A stretch of DNA of 64,000 bases from Streptomyces scopuliridis RB72 (GCF_000718095.1 NZ_JOEI01000007.1:360468-424467), one strand, 5' to 3'. Numbered from the stretch's first letter, positions 1 through 8,728 are shown. Made by a program: numbers and translations. The notes: generated from the sequence alone by a model not told the origin.

Positions 1-1
1 G

Positions 2-82
2 CTCGGGCTGCAACTGCTCTCCACGGCCAACGCCCAAGCAGGGAGCGGCTCGTCACCGCCGGACAACGGACGTTCCTTGTGA
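2..82 (+). CDS. 3' end of an upstream gene, probably a sigma factor (partial)
   Basis: An open frame enters from the left edge and stops at a TGA at 80-82, ending in the residues SSPPDNGRSL. The stop overlaps the GTG start of the next gene in the arrangement GTGA, the usual sign of translational coupling. The next gene carries a zinc-finger anti-sigma motif, so a sigma-factor partner is the natural guess. The 26 residues visible contain no domain that proves this; the family is inferred from context alone. Confidence 0.45.
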   Translation, partial: LGLQLLSTANAQAGSGSSPPDNGRSL

Positions 83-1410
83 CCGGCCCTCTGGACGGCG
101 GCGCCCATGACGGCCGCGATCCGGACGAGCGGGCGGCGTTCCTCCGTATCCCGGCCCCGAGGACGGCGCCGGACGACATGACGGAAGAGGAGAGACCGCC
201 GACACCGGAGCAGCGGCAGGCGCCGCGGGCGCCGGAGCCGCGGGCGCCGGAGCCGCGGGCGCCGGAGCCGCGGCAGGCGCCAGAGGCCCGTGAGGCGGCG
301 CCCGTCGCCGAGCCGCTGTCGCACAAGGTGCTCATGTCGCTGCTCGGAGCCTGGGCGCTGAGCGCCTGCTCCGCCGAGGAGACCGCGCTCGTCGAGGCGC
401 ATCTCACCGAGTGCGCCCCCTGCGCGGACGAGGCGCTCCGGCTGCGCGACGCCGTAGGACTGCTGCACGCCGACGGGAACCTGGACCTCGACCCGCTGCT
501 GCGCTCCCGCGTGCTGGAGAACGCTCTCGGCCGCCGCCCCGCCCGTGTCCCGGTGCCCGGCTGGGCCGCCCCGTACGACGCCGAGACCGCGCGGCTCGAC
601 GCGCTCCTGCGGGACATCGGCGACGCCGAGTGGCACGCGCCCGTACGGCTCAAGTGGTACGAGGACGAGGGAGCCGTCTCCCGCCGGACAACCGTCGCCG
701 GGGTGATCGGCCATCTGATGACCGTCGACGGCCTCGTCGCGACCTCCCTCGGGCTCGACGACCCGATCGGCTCCGACGCCTCCGCCCACCCGACCGAGCG
801 TACGGAGAACTTCTGGCGGGCCGCGAAGCCCCCGCCGACCCGCACCGTCCACGAGCCCTGGCGCGAGCAGAGCCACACCCTCATCAGGACGGTGTCCTTC
901 GCGGGCCGCGGGGTCGCCGAACTCTCCGTGTCGTACGGGTTCTTCGCCCTGCCCCTGCGCGACGCGCTGCTCGACCGCGCCTTCGAGTGCTGGGTGCACG
1001 GCGCGGACATCGCGGAGGCGGTGGACTACCCGTACAAGCCGCCCACCAGCGGCCATCTGCACGAGATGATCGATCTGGCGACGCGGCTGCTGCCCGCCGC
1101 CCTCGCCATCCGCCGCCGGAGCGGTCTCGCGACACCGGCCCGGGAGCTGGTGACGGCGGGCTCGCCCGGCAGGTCGCTGCATCTGGAGATCGAGGGCGCG
1201 GGCGGCGGCGACTGGTTCATCGCGCTGGACTCGCCGGCGGCGGTCGGCTCCCGCGAGCGGGCCGTGGCGCACGTCGCGCTGGACGGCGTCGAGTTCTGCC
1301 AGCTGGTGGCCGGACGGGTGTCGCCGGAGGACGCGGCGGCGGGCCAGGACGGTGACCGTGAGGCGATCAGGGACGTGCTGTTCGCGGCGGCCACGATGAG
1401 CCGTCTCTGA
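79..1410 (+). CDS. Zinc-finger protein with a maleylpyruvate isomerase-like (DinB-fold) domain
   Basis: This 443-residue protein joins two modules. Residues 97-115 hold a ZAS-type zinc motif (C97, then H108-x3-C112-x2-C115), as in anti-sigma factors. From about residue 170 the sequence resembles the mycothiol-dependent maleylpyruvate isomerase N-terminal domain, a four-helix DinB fold. The first 80 residues are proline/arginine rich and include three RAPEP repeats. I chose the GTG at 79 because it overlaps the stop of the preceding frame (GTGA); an ATG at 178 is the alternative. The likely role is a cytoplasmic regulator of the coupled upstream gene, with the DinB part as a possible thiol- or metal-sensing module. 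That role is inference; the domains are seen. There is no transmembrane helix. Confidence 0.8.
   Translation: MTGPLDGGAHDGRDPDERAAFLRIPAPRTAPDDMTEEERPPTPEQRQAPRAPEPRAPEPRAPEPRQAPEAREAAPVAEPLSHKVLMSLLGAWALSACSAEETALVEAHLTECAPCADEALRLRDAVGLLHADGNLDLDPLLRSRVLENALGRRPARVPVPGWAAPYDAETARLDALLRDIGDAEWHAPVRLKWYEDEGAVSRRTTVAGVIGHLMTVDGLVATSLGLDDPIGSDASAHPTERTENFWRAAKPPPTRTVHEPWREQSHTLIRTVSFAGRGVAELSVSYGFFALPLRDALLDRAFECWVHGADIAEAVDYPYKPPTSGHLHEMIDLATRLLPAALAIRRRSGLATPARELVTAGSPGRSLHLEIEGAGGGDWFIALDSPAAVGSRERAVAHVALDGVEFCQLVAGRVSPEDAAAGQDGDREAIRDVLFAAATMSRL
226..270 (+). repeat. Three perfect 15-bp tandem repeats in a coding region
   Basis: The unit CGGGCGCCGGAGCCG occurs three times without interruption and encodes RAPEP three times in the proline-rich N-terminus of the zinc-finger protein. 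Perfect identity points to recent slippage, so the copy number may vary between strains. Confidence 0.9.
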
Positions 1411-1443
1411 GCCGTCTCCGAAAACCGCTCCGGCCGGGACCGG

Positions 1444-2328
1444 TCAGCCGAAGACGACGGTGCGGTGCCCATTGAGCAGGATCCGGTGCTCCGCGTGCCA
1501 CTTCACCGCGCGCGCCAGCGCCTGGCACTCCACGTCCCGGCCGATCGCGACCAGTTGAGCGGGCGTCACCTGATGGCCGACCCGCTCGACCTCCTGCTCG
1601 ATGATCGGGCCCTCGTCGAGATCGGCCGTCACATAGTGCGCCGTCGCGCCGATCAGCTTCACGCCCCGCGCGTGCGCCTGGTGGTACGGCTTGGCGCCCT
1701 TGAAGCTCGGCAGGAAGGAGTGGTGGATATTGATGATCCGGCCGTTCAGCTGCTTGCACAGATCGTCCGAGATGACCTGCATATAGCGGGCGAGCACCAC
1801 CAGCTCCACCCGCTCCGCGCGGACCAGCTCCAGCAGTTCGGCCTCGGCCGCCGCCTTGGTGTCCCTGGTCACCGGGATGTGGTGGAACGGGATGTCGTAC
1901 GAGGCGGCCAGATCGGCGAAGTCCGTATGGTTCGAGACGACCGCGACGATGTCCACCGGCAGGGCGCCGATGCCGGCCCGGAAGAGCAGATCGTTCAGGC
2001 AGTGGCCGAACTTGCTGACCATGAGGATGATCCGCATCCGCTCGTCCGCGCGGTGGATCGCCCACTCCATCCGGAACGAGTCACCGATGGCGGCGAAGCT
2101 CGCCCGCAGCTTCTCCACGGTCACCGGGGCGTCCGCCGAGAAGTGCACCCGCATGAAGAAGAGACCCGTGTCGTGGTCCCCGAACTGCTGACTGTCCTCG
2201 ATGTTGCAGCCGGTCATGAAGAGATAGCTCGACACGGCGTGCACGATGCCCTGCTTGTCCGGGCAGGACAGCGTGAGCACGTACTGATCGGACGGCGGGG
2301 CGGCGGGTGGCGGCGTGGCGGTGGTCAT
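1444..2328 (-). CDS. purU: Formyltetrahydrofolate deformylase
   Basis: PurU hydrolyses 10-formyl-tetrahydrofolate to formate and tetrahydrofolate, which balances the one-carbon pool and supplies formate to purine synthesis. The 294-residue product has an N-terminal ACT domain (about residues 10-85, beginning with the LSCPDKQGIV strand) and a formyltransferase domain with the segments IHHSFLPSF and HYVTADLDEGPII, which hold the catalytic His and Asp. This layout and length are typical. I chose the ATG at 2328 (MTTATPPP); a GTG six codons upstream is possible, and neither has a strong ribosome site. The preceding gene on the same strand ends about 105 bases upstream. Confidence 0.95.
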   Translation of the reverse strand: MTTATPPPAAPPSDQYVLTLSCPDKQGIVHAVSSYLFMTGCNIEDSQQFGDHDTGLFFMRVHFSADAPVTVEKLRASFAAIGDSFRMEWAIHRADERMRIILMVSKFGHCLNDLLFRAGIGALPVDIVAVVSNHTDFADLAASYDIPFHHIPVTRDTKAAAEAELLELVRAERVELVVLARYMQVISDDLCKQLNGRIINIHHSFLPSFKGAKPYHQAHARGVKLIGATAHYVTADLDEGPIIEQEVERVGHQVTPAQLVAIGRDVECQALARAVKWHAEHRILLNGHRTVVFG

Positions 2329-2433
2329 GACCCCAGAGGATCCCACATCTGTCCCGCGCGCCCCGGAATCGGCCAGTACGTGGACATTGCGCCGAGTGAC
2401 GCCGAGTGACGCCCTGGGTGCACCGTGGTGCCG

Positions 2434-2931
2434 TCAGGCGGACCGCGTCATGATCCGCAGCACGTCCAGCGAGGTCGGCACCACATCCGGGTCGTCCCCG
2501 TCGCTCGTCGCCAGCCGTACGTGCGCCTCGCGGGCGGCCCGTACCGCTTCCGGCCAGCCATGGTGCTCCAGATAGGCGGAGACGGGCGCGTCCGCCCCAA
2601 CCTGGTGCATGATGCGCAGCACCCGGAGCACGGCGAGATCGACGAGGGCGGCCTCGCCCGAGTCGCGGAAGATCGTGCCGACGTATTTCTCGGCGGACCA
2701 GTTGTCCAGCCAGGTGTCCTCGACGAGACGGTAGACGGCGTCGGTGACGTCGCCGTACCCCTCCAGGCCGGCCAGCCAGTACTCCTGGTGGAAGACGGGA
2801 TCGGAAAGCATGTGCAGCGCCGAGCGCACATTGCTGCGCCAGCGCCACCACGGCATGTCATTGAGCGGCATGCCGCCCATGGTGGGGGAGCGACGGGCAC
2901 GACGGGAAGAGTTCTCGGAACCTTGCTGCAC
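2434..2931 (-). CDS. Conserved actinobacterial protein of unknown function (SCO4402-like)
   Basis: This soluble protein of up to 165 residues is rich in Trp and acidic residues, with no signal peptide, membrane helix or catalytic motif I recognise. Its body contains blocks such as MPWWRWRSNVRSALHML and SAEKYVGTIF. I believe it corresponds to a widespread Streptomyces family next to purU (SCO4402-like), but that is recollection. The start is uncertain: the GTG at 2931 gives 165 residues, and ATGs at 2880 or 2871 would remove a basic N-terminal extension. It is probably transcribed with purU. Confidence 0.75.
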   Translation of the reverse strand: MQQGSENSSRRARRSPTMGGMPLNDMPWWRWRSNVRSALHMLSDPVFHQEYWLAGLEGYGDVTDAVYRLVEDTWLDNWSAEKYVGTIFRDSGEAALVDLAVLRVLRIMHQVGADAPVSAYLEHHGWPEAVRAAREAHVRLATSDGDDPDVVPTSLDVLRIMTRSA

Positions 2932-3048
2932 AGTCCACGACTTTACGTTCCGCGCGGGGGCGTACGGCCGGGCCCCCGCAATTCACCTCCAGGTCACCGA
3001 ACGTTGGTCTCCGCTCACTCAGGCGTTACTCGGAGGGCGGAAGTGTGC

Positions 3049-4335
3049 ATGAGTATGACCGGTTGGCGACGCTCCTCCTCCCCCCGCCCCTTCCAGTCCG
3101 GCGCGGTCCGCGCCCTCTGTATGACGGCGGCCGGGGCCTCGCTTCTGTCACTTCTGACCGGCTGCGGCGTTCTCCCTGGCGGCTCGGGGGGCTCCAGGGA
3201 GCCCGTCACGGTCATGACCTGGGCGCCGGTCGGTACCAATGCCACGAATCTGCCCGGGATGCCCGCCATGGCGAAGGCGTACGCCCGCTGGGTCAACGCG
3301 TCCGGCGGCATCGACGGCCACGAGCTGCGGGTCCTGACCTGCAACGAGCGCAACGACACCGCGGGCGCCGCCGAGTGCGCGCGCCGGGCGGTGCAGGAGA
3401 AGGCCGTCGCGGTCGTCGGCTCGTACAGCCAGCACGGCCGCGAGTTCATGGCACCGCTGGAGGCCGCGTCGATCCCGTACCTCGGCGGATATGGCGTCAC
3501 GGAGGAGGAGTTCACGAGCTTCCTCTCGTACCCCGTCAACGGCGGCCAGGCCGCGCTCCTCGCGGGCAACGGCCTTCAGCTGGCCCGTAATTGCGACAAG
3601 ACCGCGCTGGTACGGCCCGACACGATCACCGGCGACGACCTGCCCGAGCTCCTCAACTCCGGCCTGACCAAGGGCAAACGCGGCCCGGCCACCGATATCC
3701 GCGCGGCGGAGGACGCCACCGACTACACCGGCGCGTCCGGCCGCGCCCGCGAGAGTGCCCAGGACGGCGGCTGCGTCACCGCGGTGCTCGGCGACCGCAC
3801 GGAGACGTTCTTCGACTCCTACCGCCGCCTCCCCGAGGACGGCCGCGACATCCGCGTCTCCTCGGTCCTCGGCAGCGTCGGCCAGCCGCTCATCAACCGC
3901 ACGGGCGGCAAGAACGGCCCCTTCGAGGGCGCGTACCTCACCGGCTGGTACCCGGTGGCGAGCGACCCGGCGTGGAAGCCGATGCGCGACGTGATCGACA
4001 CATACGCCTTCGGCGACAACGACATCGACCCGGCCGACCCGGGCGCCCAGACCACCTGGATCGCGTACACCGCCCTCAAGGCGGTCATCGAGTCCGTCGA
4101 CAGCGACACCATCACCCCGGGCAGAATCGCGGACACCCTGGACCGCGGCGTACGGGTCGACACGGGCGGCCTGACCCCACCCCTGCGCTGGCGCTACGAG
4201 GACATGCTGGGCACACCGGGCTTCCCGCGGATCGTGAACGGGAACGTGACGTTCCAAGTGGTGCGCGACGGAAGGCTGGTGGCGGACAAGAAGGGCTTCG
4301 TCAACGTGGCCGAAACCCTGAGCGGCGCGCACTAG
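3049..4335 (+). CDS. ABC transporter substrate-binding lipoprotein, branched-chain amino-acid type
   Basis: This 428-residue exported protein captures a small solute, by family typically a branched-chain amino acid or related compound, outside the membrane. The N-terminus is basic (GWRR), followed by a hydrophobic stretch and the lipobox LLTGC, whose Cys would be lipidated. The rest is a type-1 periplasmic binding fold, with segments such as AAECARRAVQEKAVAVVGS. GGAGGG at 3032-3037 lies 11 bases before the ATG at 3049 and 5 bases before a GTG at 3043, so the start may be either. No permease or ATPase gene adjoins it, so it either feeds a transporter encoded elsewhere or acts as a sensor. Confidence 0.88.
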   Translation: MSMTGWRRSSSPRPFQSGAVRALCMTAAGASLLSLLTGCGVLPGGSGGSREPVTVMTWAPVGTNATNLPGMPAMAKAYARWVNASGGIDGHELRVLTCNERNDTAGAAECARRAVQEKAVAVVGSYSQHGREFMAPLEAASIPYLGGYGVTEEEFTSFLSYPVNGGQAALLAGNGLQLARNCDKTALVRPDTITGDDLPELLNSGLTKGKRGPATDIRAAEDATDYTGASGRARESAQDGGCVTAVLGDRTETFFDSYRRLPEDGRDIRVSSVLGSVGQPLINRTGGKNGPFEGAYLTGWYPVASDPAWKPMRDVIDTYAFGDNDIDPADPGAQTTWIAYTALKAVIESVDSDTITPGRIADTLDRGVRVDTGGLTPPLRWRYEDMLGTPGFPRIVNGNVTFQVVRDGRLVADKKGFVNVAETLSGAH

Positions 4336-4362
4336 TACTGCAACGGTGCTGTTGCAGTACTA
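4333..4362. terminator. Bidirectional stem-loop terminator between convergent genes
   Basis: Two perfect 12-base arms (TAGTACTGCAAC and GTTGCAGTACTA) flank a 6-base loop. The left arm begins with the TAG stop codon of the binding-protein gene. The hairpin sits in the 43-base gap between two convergent genes, so it can serve both. Confidence 0.75.
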
Positions 4363-4378
4363 GGTCCTGTCTTCAGGG

Positions 4379-6001
4379 CTACAGCTGGGTGGGGGCCCGT
4401 TCCGTCAGGCCGTATTTCGTGGCGATGCTGTTCCACAGGCCCGACGCCTTGTGCTTCGCCGCCGTGGCCTCGCCGCTCGCCTGGTTTCCCTTGGCCGCTT
4501 GGGAGGTTGTGCGCGCATGGCCGTCCTTGCAGCCCTTCTTGCCCTTCGTCTGCTTGGCCCACTGCGCGTAGTGGTCGTCCGCCGAGGCCGAGGCCTGCCA
4601 GGCGTCGGTGAGGGAGGACGTCAGTTCGGTGTGGTTGGGGAGTTTGTCGAGCGTCAGCGCTTCCAGCTGGGTCACCAGGCCCCGTCGCTGCTCGGCCGCC
4701 CCGTGGAGGTCGGTGGCCGCCTGGTCGAGGTTGTCGCAGGACTTGATGTCCTCGACCGCGCTGATGACCGTCGAGCGGCTGCTGTTGCTGTCCGCGAGGA
4801 GCTTGTCGAGCGCCTCGGCCTGTTGCTTCACCGGGTCCGGGGCGGCCTGGATGGAGGGTTCGGTGCTGGGTGAGCTCTCCGACGCCACCGTCTTGCTGTC
4901 GTCCTGAGGCGAGTCGCCGCCGCCGCTCATCAGGGCGCCCGCGCCCAGGCCGAGGACGGCGCAGCCGACGACGACAGCCGCGATCAACGGCGCGCGGGAC
5001 GACTTGCGGCGCGCCGAGCCGCGCCCGCCGCCCGTCGGGCCCTGCTGCGCCGGCGGCTGCTGGTACGCGGCGGGCTGCTGGCCGTACGCCCCGCGCTGCT
5101 GCTGGGGCTGCTGTGGCGGCTGCGGCCCCCGGCCCGCGTCGAACTGGGGCATCTGCTGCGTCGACTCCGCGCCCTGTCCCCCGCCCGGCCCGTCGGTACG
5201 GAAGAGGTTGTCGAACTCCGCGGGCGGCTGGCGGTCGCCGGGGGCGCCGGGCCGGATGCCGTACGGGGCTCCGGGGGGCGCGGCCGGGACGTTCTGCGCG
5301 GGGACGGGCGCGATGTACTGCGTGGCGTCCGCGTCCGGGCCCTGCGGGGGCGGCGCGGTGGACGGCAGGTACTGCGTGGCCTCCGCGGCGCTCTCCGGCG
5401 GCAGCATGCCGGGGCCAGGCGGGATCGGTGCGATGAACTGCGTGGCGTCCGAGTCCCCCATCGCGGGCACCGGCGGCAGATACTGCGTCGCGTCCGCGCT
5501 GCCGGGCGCGGGCGCCTCCGCCGGCAGCGGCAGAGGCTGCGACAGCGACTGCGCCTGCACCGGAGGCAGGGGCTGTGGCAGGGGCTGTGGCTGCGACGGG
5601 GGCTGCGCCTGCGGAAGCCGCTGCCCCTGCGGATACTGCTGGTACGGCGCGTACGGCTGCCCCTCGGCCGGCTGCCCGTGGACCGGTTGCCCCTGCGCCG
5701 GCGGCAGCGGAGCGCCGTACGACTGGCCGCCCTGCTGCGGCTCGTACGACTGCCCGTAGGTCTGCCCGTACGACGGCGGGGCCGACGGCGCGCCGCCCCC
5801 GTACCCGGGCTGGTCCTGGCGGCCGTCCTGCGGGCCCCAGGGCTGTCCCCACGGCTGCCCGCCGGTCGGCACGGCCCGGTCCTGGTCCGCGGCCGTGCCG
5901 GGAATCCAGGGCCCGCTGCCGTCGCTGGGCAGCACCACGCCTTCGTGCGCGGGGCGAGCGGCGGGGTGCTGCGGCTCATCCCCTTGTCCGCTGTGCGTCA
6001 C
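4379..6001 (-). CDS. Single-pass membrane protein with Pro/Gln-rich cytoplasmic region and repeated ATQ motifs
   Basis: The product has 540 residues. Its first 320 or so are Pro/Gln/Gly/Tyr rich. Between about residues 165 and 285 they carry spaced copies of an acidic-Ala-Thr-Gln-aromatic-aliphatic motif (DATQYLPP, DATQFIAP, EATQYLPS, DATQYIAP, and a weaker ESTQQMPQ). A basic stretch (RRKSSRAPL) leads into one transmembrane helix (about residues 340-360, rich in Val and Ala). A 170-residue, mostly helical, probably extracellular domain with a Cys pair follows. The architecture suggests a cytoplasmic tail recognised by a kinase or FHA-domain partner and an outer sensing part. The function is unknown. 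The start is a GTG. Confidence 0.8.
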   Translation of the reverse strand: MTHSGQGDEPQHPAARPAHEGVVLPSDGSGPWIPGTAADQDRAVPTGGQPWGQPWGPQDGRQDQPGYGGGAPSAPPSYGQTYGQSYEPQQGGQSYGAPLPPAQGQPVHGQPAEGQPYAPYQQYPQGQRLPQAQPPSQPQPLPQPLPPVQAQSLSQPLPLPAEAPAPGSADATQYLPPVPAMGDSDATQFIAPIPPGPGMLPPESAAEATQYLPSTAPPPQGPDADATQYIAPVPAQNVPAAPPGAPYGIRPGAPGDRQPPAEFDNLFRTDGPGGGQGAESTQQMPQFDAGRGPQPPQQPQQQRGAYGQQPAAYQQPPAQQGPTGGGRGSARRKSSRAPLIAAVVVGCAVLGLGAGALMSGGGDSPQDDSKTVASESSPSTEPSIQAAPDPVKQQAEALDKLLADSNSSRSTVISAVEDIKSCDNLDQAATDLHGAAEQRRGLVTQLEALTLDKLPNHTELTSSLTDAWQASASADDHYAQWAKQTKGKKGCKDGHARTTSQAAKGNQASGEATAAKHKASGLWNSIATKYGLTERAPTQL

Positions 6002-6216
6002 CGGGACTCCTACGTGTGGAACGTGTGGACCTACCGAATCGTCGGTTCACGCTACCGGGTGAATCGCGGCCACTGCCACGCGCGTCGGCCCTGTAACAAC
6101 TCGTCCCCTCCAGACGCTGATAACGGGTCCGAATTCACCCACCCCGCCCCGGACTTGATCATCCCCACGGCGCCCACACCGTGCCATCACCGCGCCATCA
6201 CGCACAGGGCTCCGCC

Positions 6217-6269
6217 AGGTCCTGTCCGGTCGGCCCTCGTGGACCACGAAGACCGACCGGGCAGGACCT
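6217..6269 (-). terminator. Long stem-loop terminator after the NsdA-like gene
   Basis: Two 17-base arms (6217-6233 and 6253-6269) pair with a single G:T wobble and begin with AGGTCCTGTCC. The hairpin lies 27 bases beyond the stop of the minus-strand regulator gene and well upstream of the next minus-strand gene. Confidence 0.7.
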
Positions 6270-6295
6270 GGGAGCTAGGGCCTGTCCGGGCGCCT

Positions 6296-7678
6296 TCACG
6301 CCGCCTGGATCTCCAGCCTCGCCCCGAACTCCCGCACCGCGGGCTCGTTGGCGTACGGCTCCAGCCGCTGCTGGAGATCGTCGAGATACTCCGCGCCCCG
6401 GCTGGAGCGCAGCGTACCCAGCAGTTCCACCGCGCGCGTGCCCGTCCGGCACGCCTCCTCGACCTCCCGCTGCTGGACCTGGGACGTGGCCAGCAGGACG
6501 AGCCCGATCGCCCGCCGCCTGGCCCGGGACTCGGGATGGCCCGCCAGTGAGTCCTCGGCATGCCGGGCCGCCGCCTCCGGCCGGCCCAGATCGCGGTAGC
6601 AGTGCGCCAACTCGTCGGCGAGATAGGCGTGATCGAAATGCCTGATCCAGTCCGGATCGTCGCCCGAGGCGTCGCCCGACTGCTCCAGCGCGGTGACCGC
6701 CCGGCCGACGGCCGCCTCGCAGGTACGGGCGTCGCCCAGCAGCGCGTGCCCCCGGGCCTCGGCCGCGTGGAACATGGCCTGCGCCCTCGGCGCCACCTGC
6801 CCGCGCGCCCCTTCCTGAGCCGCCCGCGCCAACTGCGCGATCTCACGCGGATTCCCGAGCTGCGCCGCCAGATGACTCATGGACGCGGCCAGCACATAGC
6901 CGCCGTAACCGCGGTCCCCGGACGCCTGGGCCAGCCGCAGCGCCTGGATGTAGTAGCGCTGGGCGAGCCCCGGCTGACCGGTGTCGATCGCCATATAGCC
7001 GGCCAGCTCGGTCAGTCGGGAGACCGCCGCGAAGAGCCGCCGGCCGACCGACTCCCGGTACGAACCGGAGAGCAGGCCCGACACCACGCTGTTCAGATAG
7101 TGGACGACGACGGGACGGACATGGCCGCTGCCGAAGCGGTGGTCGAGATCGATGAGGGCCGCGGTCATGGCCCGTACCGCCTCGACATCCGAATCCCCCA
7201 CCCGCGCACCGGTGTTGCGTGCGACGGCCGGGTCCGCGCCCGTGATCAGCCAGTCCCTGCTGGGCTCGACGAGCGCCGAGGACGCGACCGCCGAGCCGGA
7301 GAGGAAGTCACGGCGGCCCACATCGCTGCGCCACAGCTCACAGGCCTGTTCGATCGCGCCCATGACGGTGGGCGAGAACTGCAGGCCGACGCCCGAGGCC
7401 AGATTCTTGCCGTTCGCCATCCCGATCTCGTCGATCGTGACCGTACGGCCCAGCTTCCGGCCCAGCGCCTCGGCGATGACGCCCGGGGCCCGGCCACGCG
7501 GCTGCTGTCCGCGTAACCAGCGCGCCACCGAGGTCTTGTCGTAGCGCAAGTCCAACCCGCGCTCCGCGCCCACCATGTTGACGCGTCGGGCGAGCCCGGC
7601 GTTGGAACACCCCGCCTCCTGGATGAGCGCCTGGAGCCGTTCGTTCGGCTGGCGTGCGACGAGTGGTCTGGCTGCCAA
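6296..7678 (-). CDS. NsdA-like helix-turn-helix regulator with TPR-type repeats
   Basis: The 460-residue protein begins with an atypical helix-turn-helix (about residues 10-85, including NAGLARRVN and KTSVARWLRG). A long alpha-helical region of tetratricopeptide-like repeats follows, for example LAQRYYIQALRLAQASGDR. This arrangement matches the Streptomyces family of NsdA, which holds back antibiotic production and sporulation. I infer a developmental or secondary-metabolism regulatory role without assigning orthology. The start is a TTG at 7678 with AGGGGG six bases upstream. It is divergent from the next gene across about 317 bases. Confidence 0.85.
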   Translation of the reverse strand: MAARPLVARQPNERLQALIQEAGCSNAGLARRVNMVGAERGLDLRYDKTSVARWLRGQQPRGRAPGVIAEALGRKLGRTVTIDEIGMANGKNLASGVGLQFSPTVMGAIEQACELWRSDVGRRDFLSGSAVASSALVEPSRDWLITGADPAVARNTGARVGDSDVEAVRAMTAALIDLDHRFGSGHVRPVVVHYLNSVVSGLLSGSYRESVGRRLFAAVSRLTELAGYMAIDTGQPGLAQRYYIQALRLAQASGDRGYGGYVLAASMSHLAAQLGNPREIAQLARAAQEGARGQVAPRAQAMFHAAEARGHALLGDARTCEAAVGRAVTALEQSGDASGDDPDWIRHFDHAYLADELAHCYRDLGRPEAAARHAEDSLAGHPESRARRRAIGLVLLATSQVQQREVEEACRTGTRAVELLGTLRSSRGAEYLDDLQQRLEPYANEPAVREFGARLEIQAA

Positions 7679-7995
7679 TGGATACCCCCTGTGGCCGCAG
7701 TGATCAGCTCACTGAACACTGCCCGTCACATATGCAAAGAATGCACATGTTCGGTGATAACGGAATAATTCGAGGATTTTCAGAAAGCTTCGGTAAACAC
7801 GGCAGGGCTTCCCTGCGTGCCGCCCGCGTTGCCCATATGTTGTCGGACCCCCGAGGGTGGCTACCCCCTTACCGCCCCACCCCTTCCCGCGCGCCCCCAC
7901 CCATGCATCCATGCGCCCCATTTGCAGGGCGGATGTTCCCCGGCGTGGCAACGGGCACCCCGTAACCCGTGGTGGCGGCGGTAGTTGTGCTGTTC
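7679..7995. other. Divergent promoter region, unusually A+T-rich
   Basis: This gap separates the NsdA-like regulator (minus) from the primase-like gene (plus). The first 130 bases are noticeably A+T-rich for this genome. They hold the near-repeat TGCAAAGAATGCA near 7733, and a small hairpin (GCAGGG, CTT, CCCTGC) lies at about 7802-7817. I see no coding frame with a ribosome site. Confidence 0.5.
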
Positions 7996-8673
7996 GTGGA
8001 AGAGACCATCGGAGTGACGGACACGGCGCACATCCCTCAACAGCGGGGCGACCAGTTGCTGGACAGCGCGGTGCGGTACGCGGAAGAGCGGCACTGGGAC
8101 GTGTTCCCCGGTACCTGGCTGGAGGCGGCGGACGGCCGGGAGACATGCTCGTGCGAGCGGACCGACTGCCCGGTGCCCGGGGCGCACGCGACCGGTCCCG
8201 ACTGGGCGGCCCGGGCGACGGGCAGCGCGGTCGCGGCGCGCAGACTCTGGTCGAAACAGCCCAGGGCGTCGGTCCTGCTGCCGACGGGACGCACCTTCGA
8301 CGCGCTCGACGTACCGGAATCGGCCGGCTTCCTGGCGCTGGCCCGGATGGAGCGGATGGAGCTGACGCTCGGGCCGGTGACCCGTACCCCGGACCGGCGG
8401 ATGCTGTTCTTCGTCCTGCCCGGCGCGGCGCTCAAGGTGGACGACCTCGTACGCGGGCTGGGCTGGACGCCCGAGGCGATCGACCTGGTCACGCGGGGCG
8501 AGGGGGAGTACGTGGCGGCCCCGCCGACGCGGATCGGCGGCAGTGGCGCGGTGCAGTGGGCGCGCCGGCCCACGCACGCCAACCGCTGGCTGCCGGACGT
8601 CGAAGATCTGATGAGCCCCCTGGCGTACGCGTGCGGGCGGGAGGCCGCCGAGGAGCGGGCCCGCCGCGCCTAG
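7996..8673 (+). CDS. Bifunctional DNA primase/polymerase-like (Prim-Pol) protein
   Basis: The product is about 225 residues and matches the Streptomyces family annotated as bifunctional DNA primase/polymerase N-terminal domain. Recognisable parts are the LLDSAVRYAEERHWDVFPG start, the cysteine-containing CSCERTDCPVPGAHA segment, and a C-terminal half ending in HANRWLPDVEDLMSPL. Members usually lack a helicase partner, and their cellular role is not established. The start is uncertain: GTG at 7996 (VEETIGV), or GTG at 8014, which has GGAAGAG nine bases upstream. The stop codon TAG is the first triplet of a TAGGGCCTGTCCGG intergenic repeat. Confidence 0.8.
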   Translation: MEETIGVTDTAHIPQQRGDQLLDSAVRYAEERHWDVFPGTWLEAADGRETCSCERTDCPVPGAHATGPDWAARATGSAVAARRLWSKQPRASVLLPTGRTFDALDVPESAGFLALARMERMELTLGPVTRTPDRRMLFFVLPGAALKVDDLVRGLGWTPEAIDLVTRGEGEYVAAPPTRIGGSGAVQWARRPTHANRWLPDVEDLMSPLAYACGREAAEERARRA

Positions 8674-8728
8674 GGCCTGTCCGGGCCCGTACGTGCTTAG
8701 ACCTTGTCCAGGCCCCGTACATAAGGTG

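Noticed and set aside
411..1355. Arg-rich frames overlapping the first gene and similar frames elsewhere
   Set aside because: They are out-of-frame shadows of well-supported genes, with Arg/Pro/Ala composition and no motifs.
2425..3048. Upstream extension of the lipoprotein frame to 636 codons
   Set aside because: It would cover the conserved minus-strand gene and place a signal peptide and lipobox in mid-protein; GGAGGG near 3035 supports the internal start.
7996..8673. Integrated plasmid or phage replication module
   Set aside because: The primase-like protein is isolated, with no helicase, integrase, attachment site or tRNA nearby.
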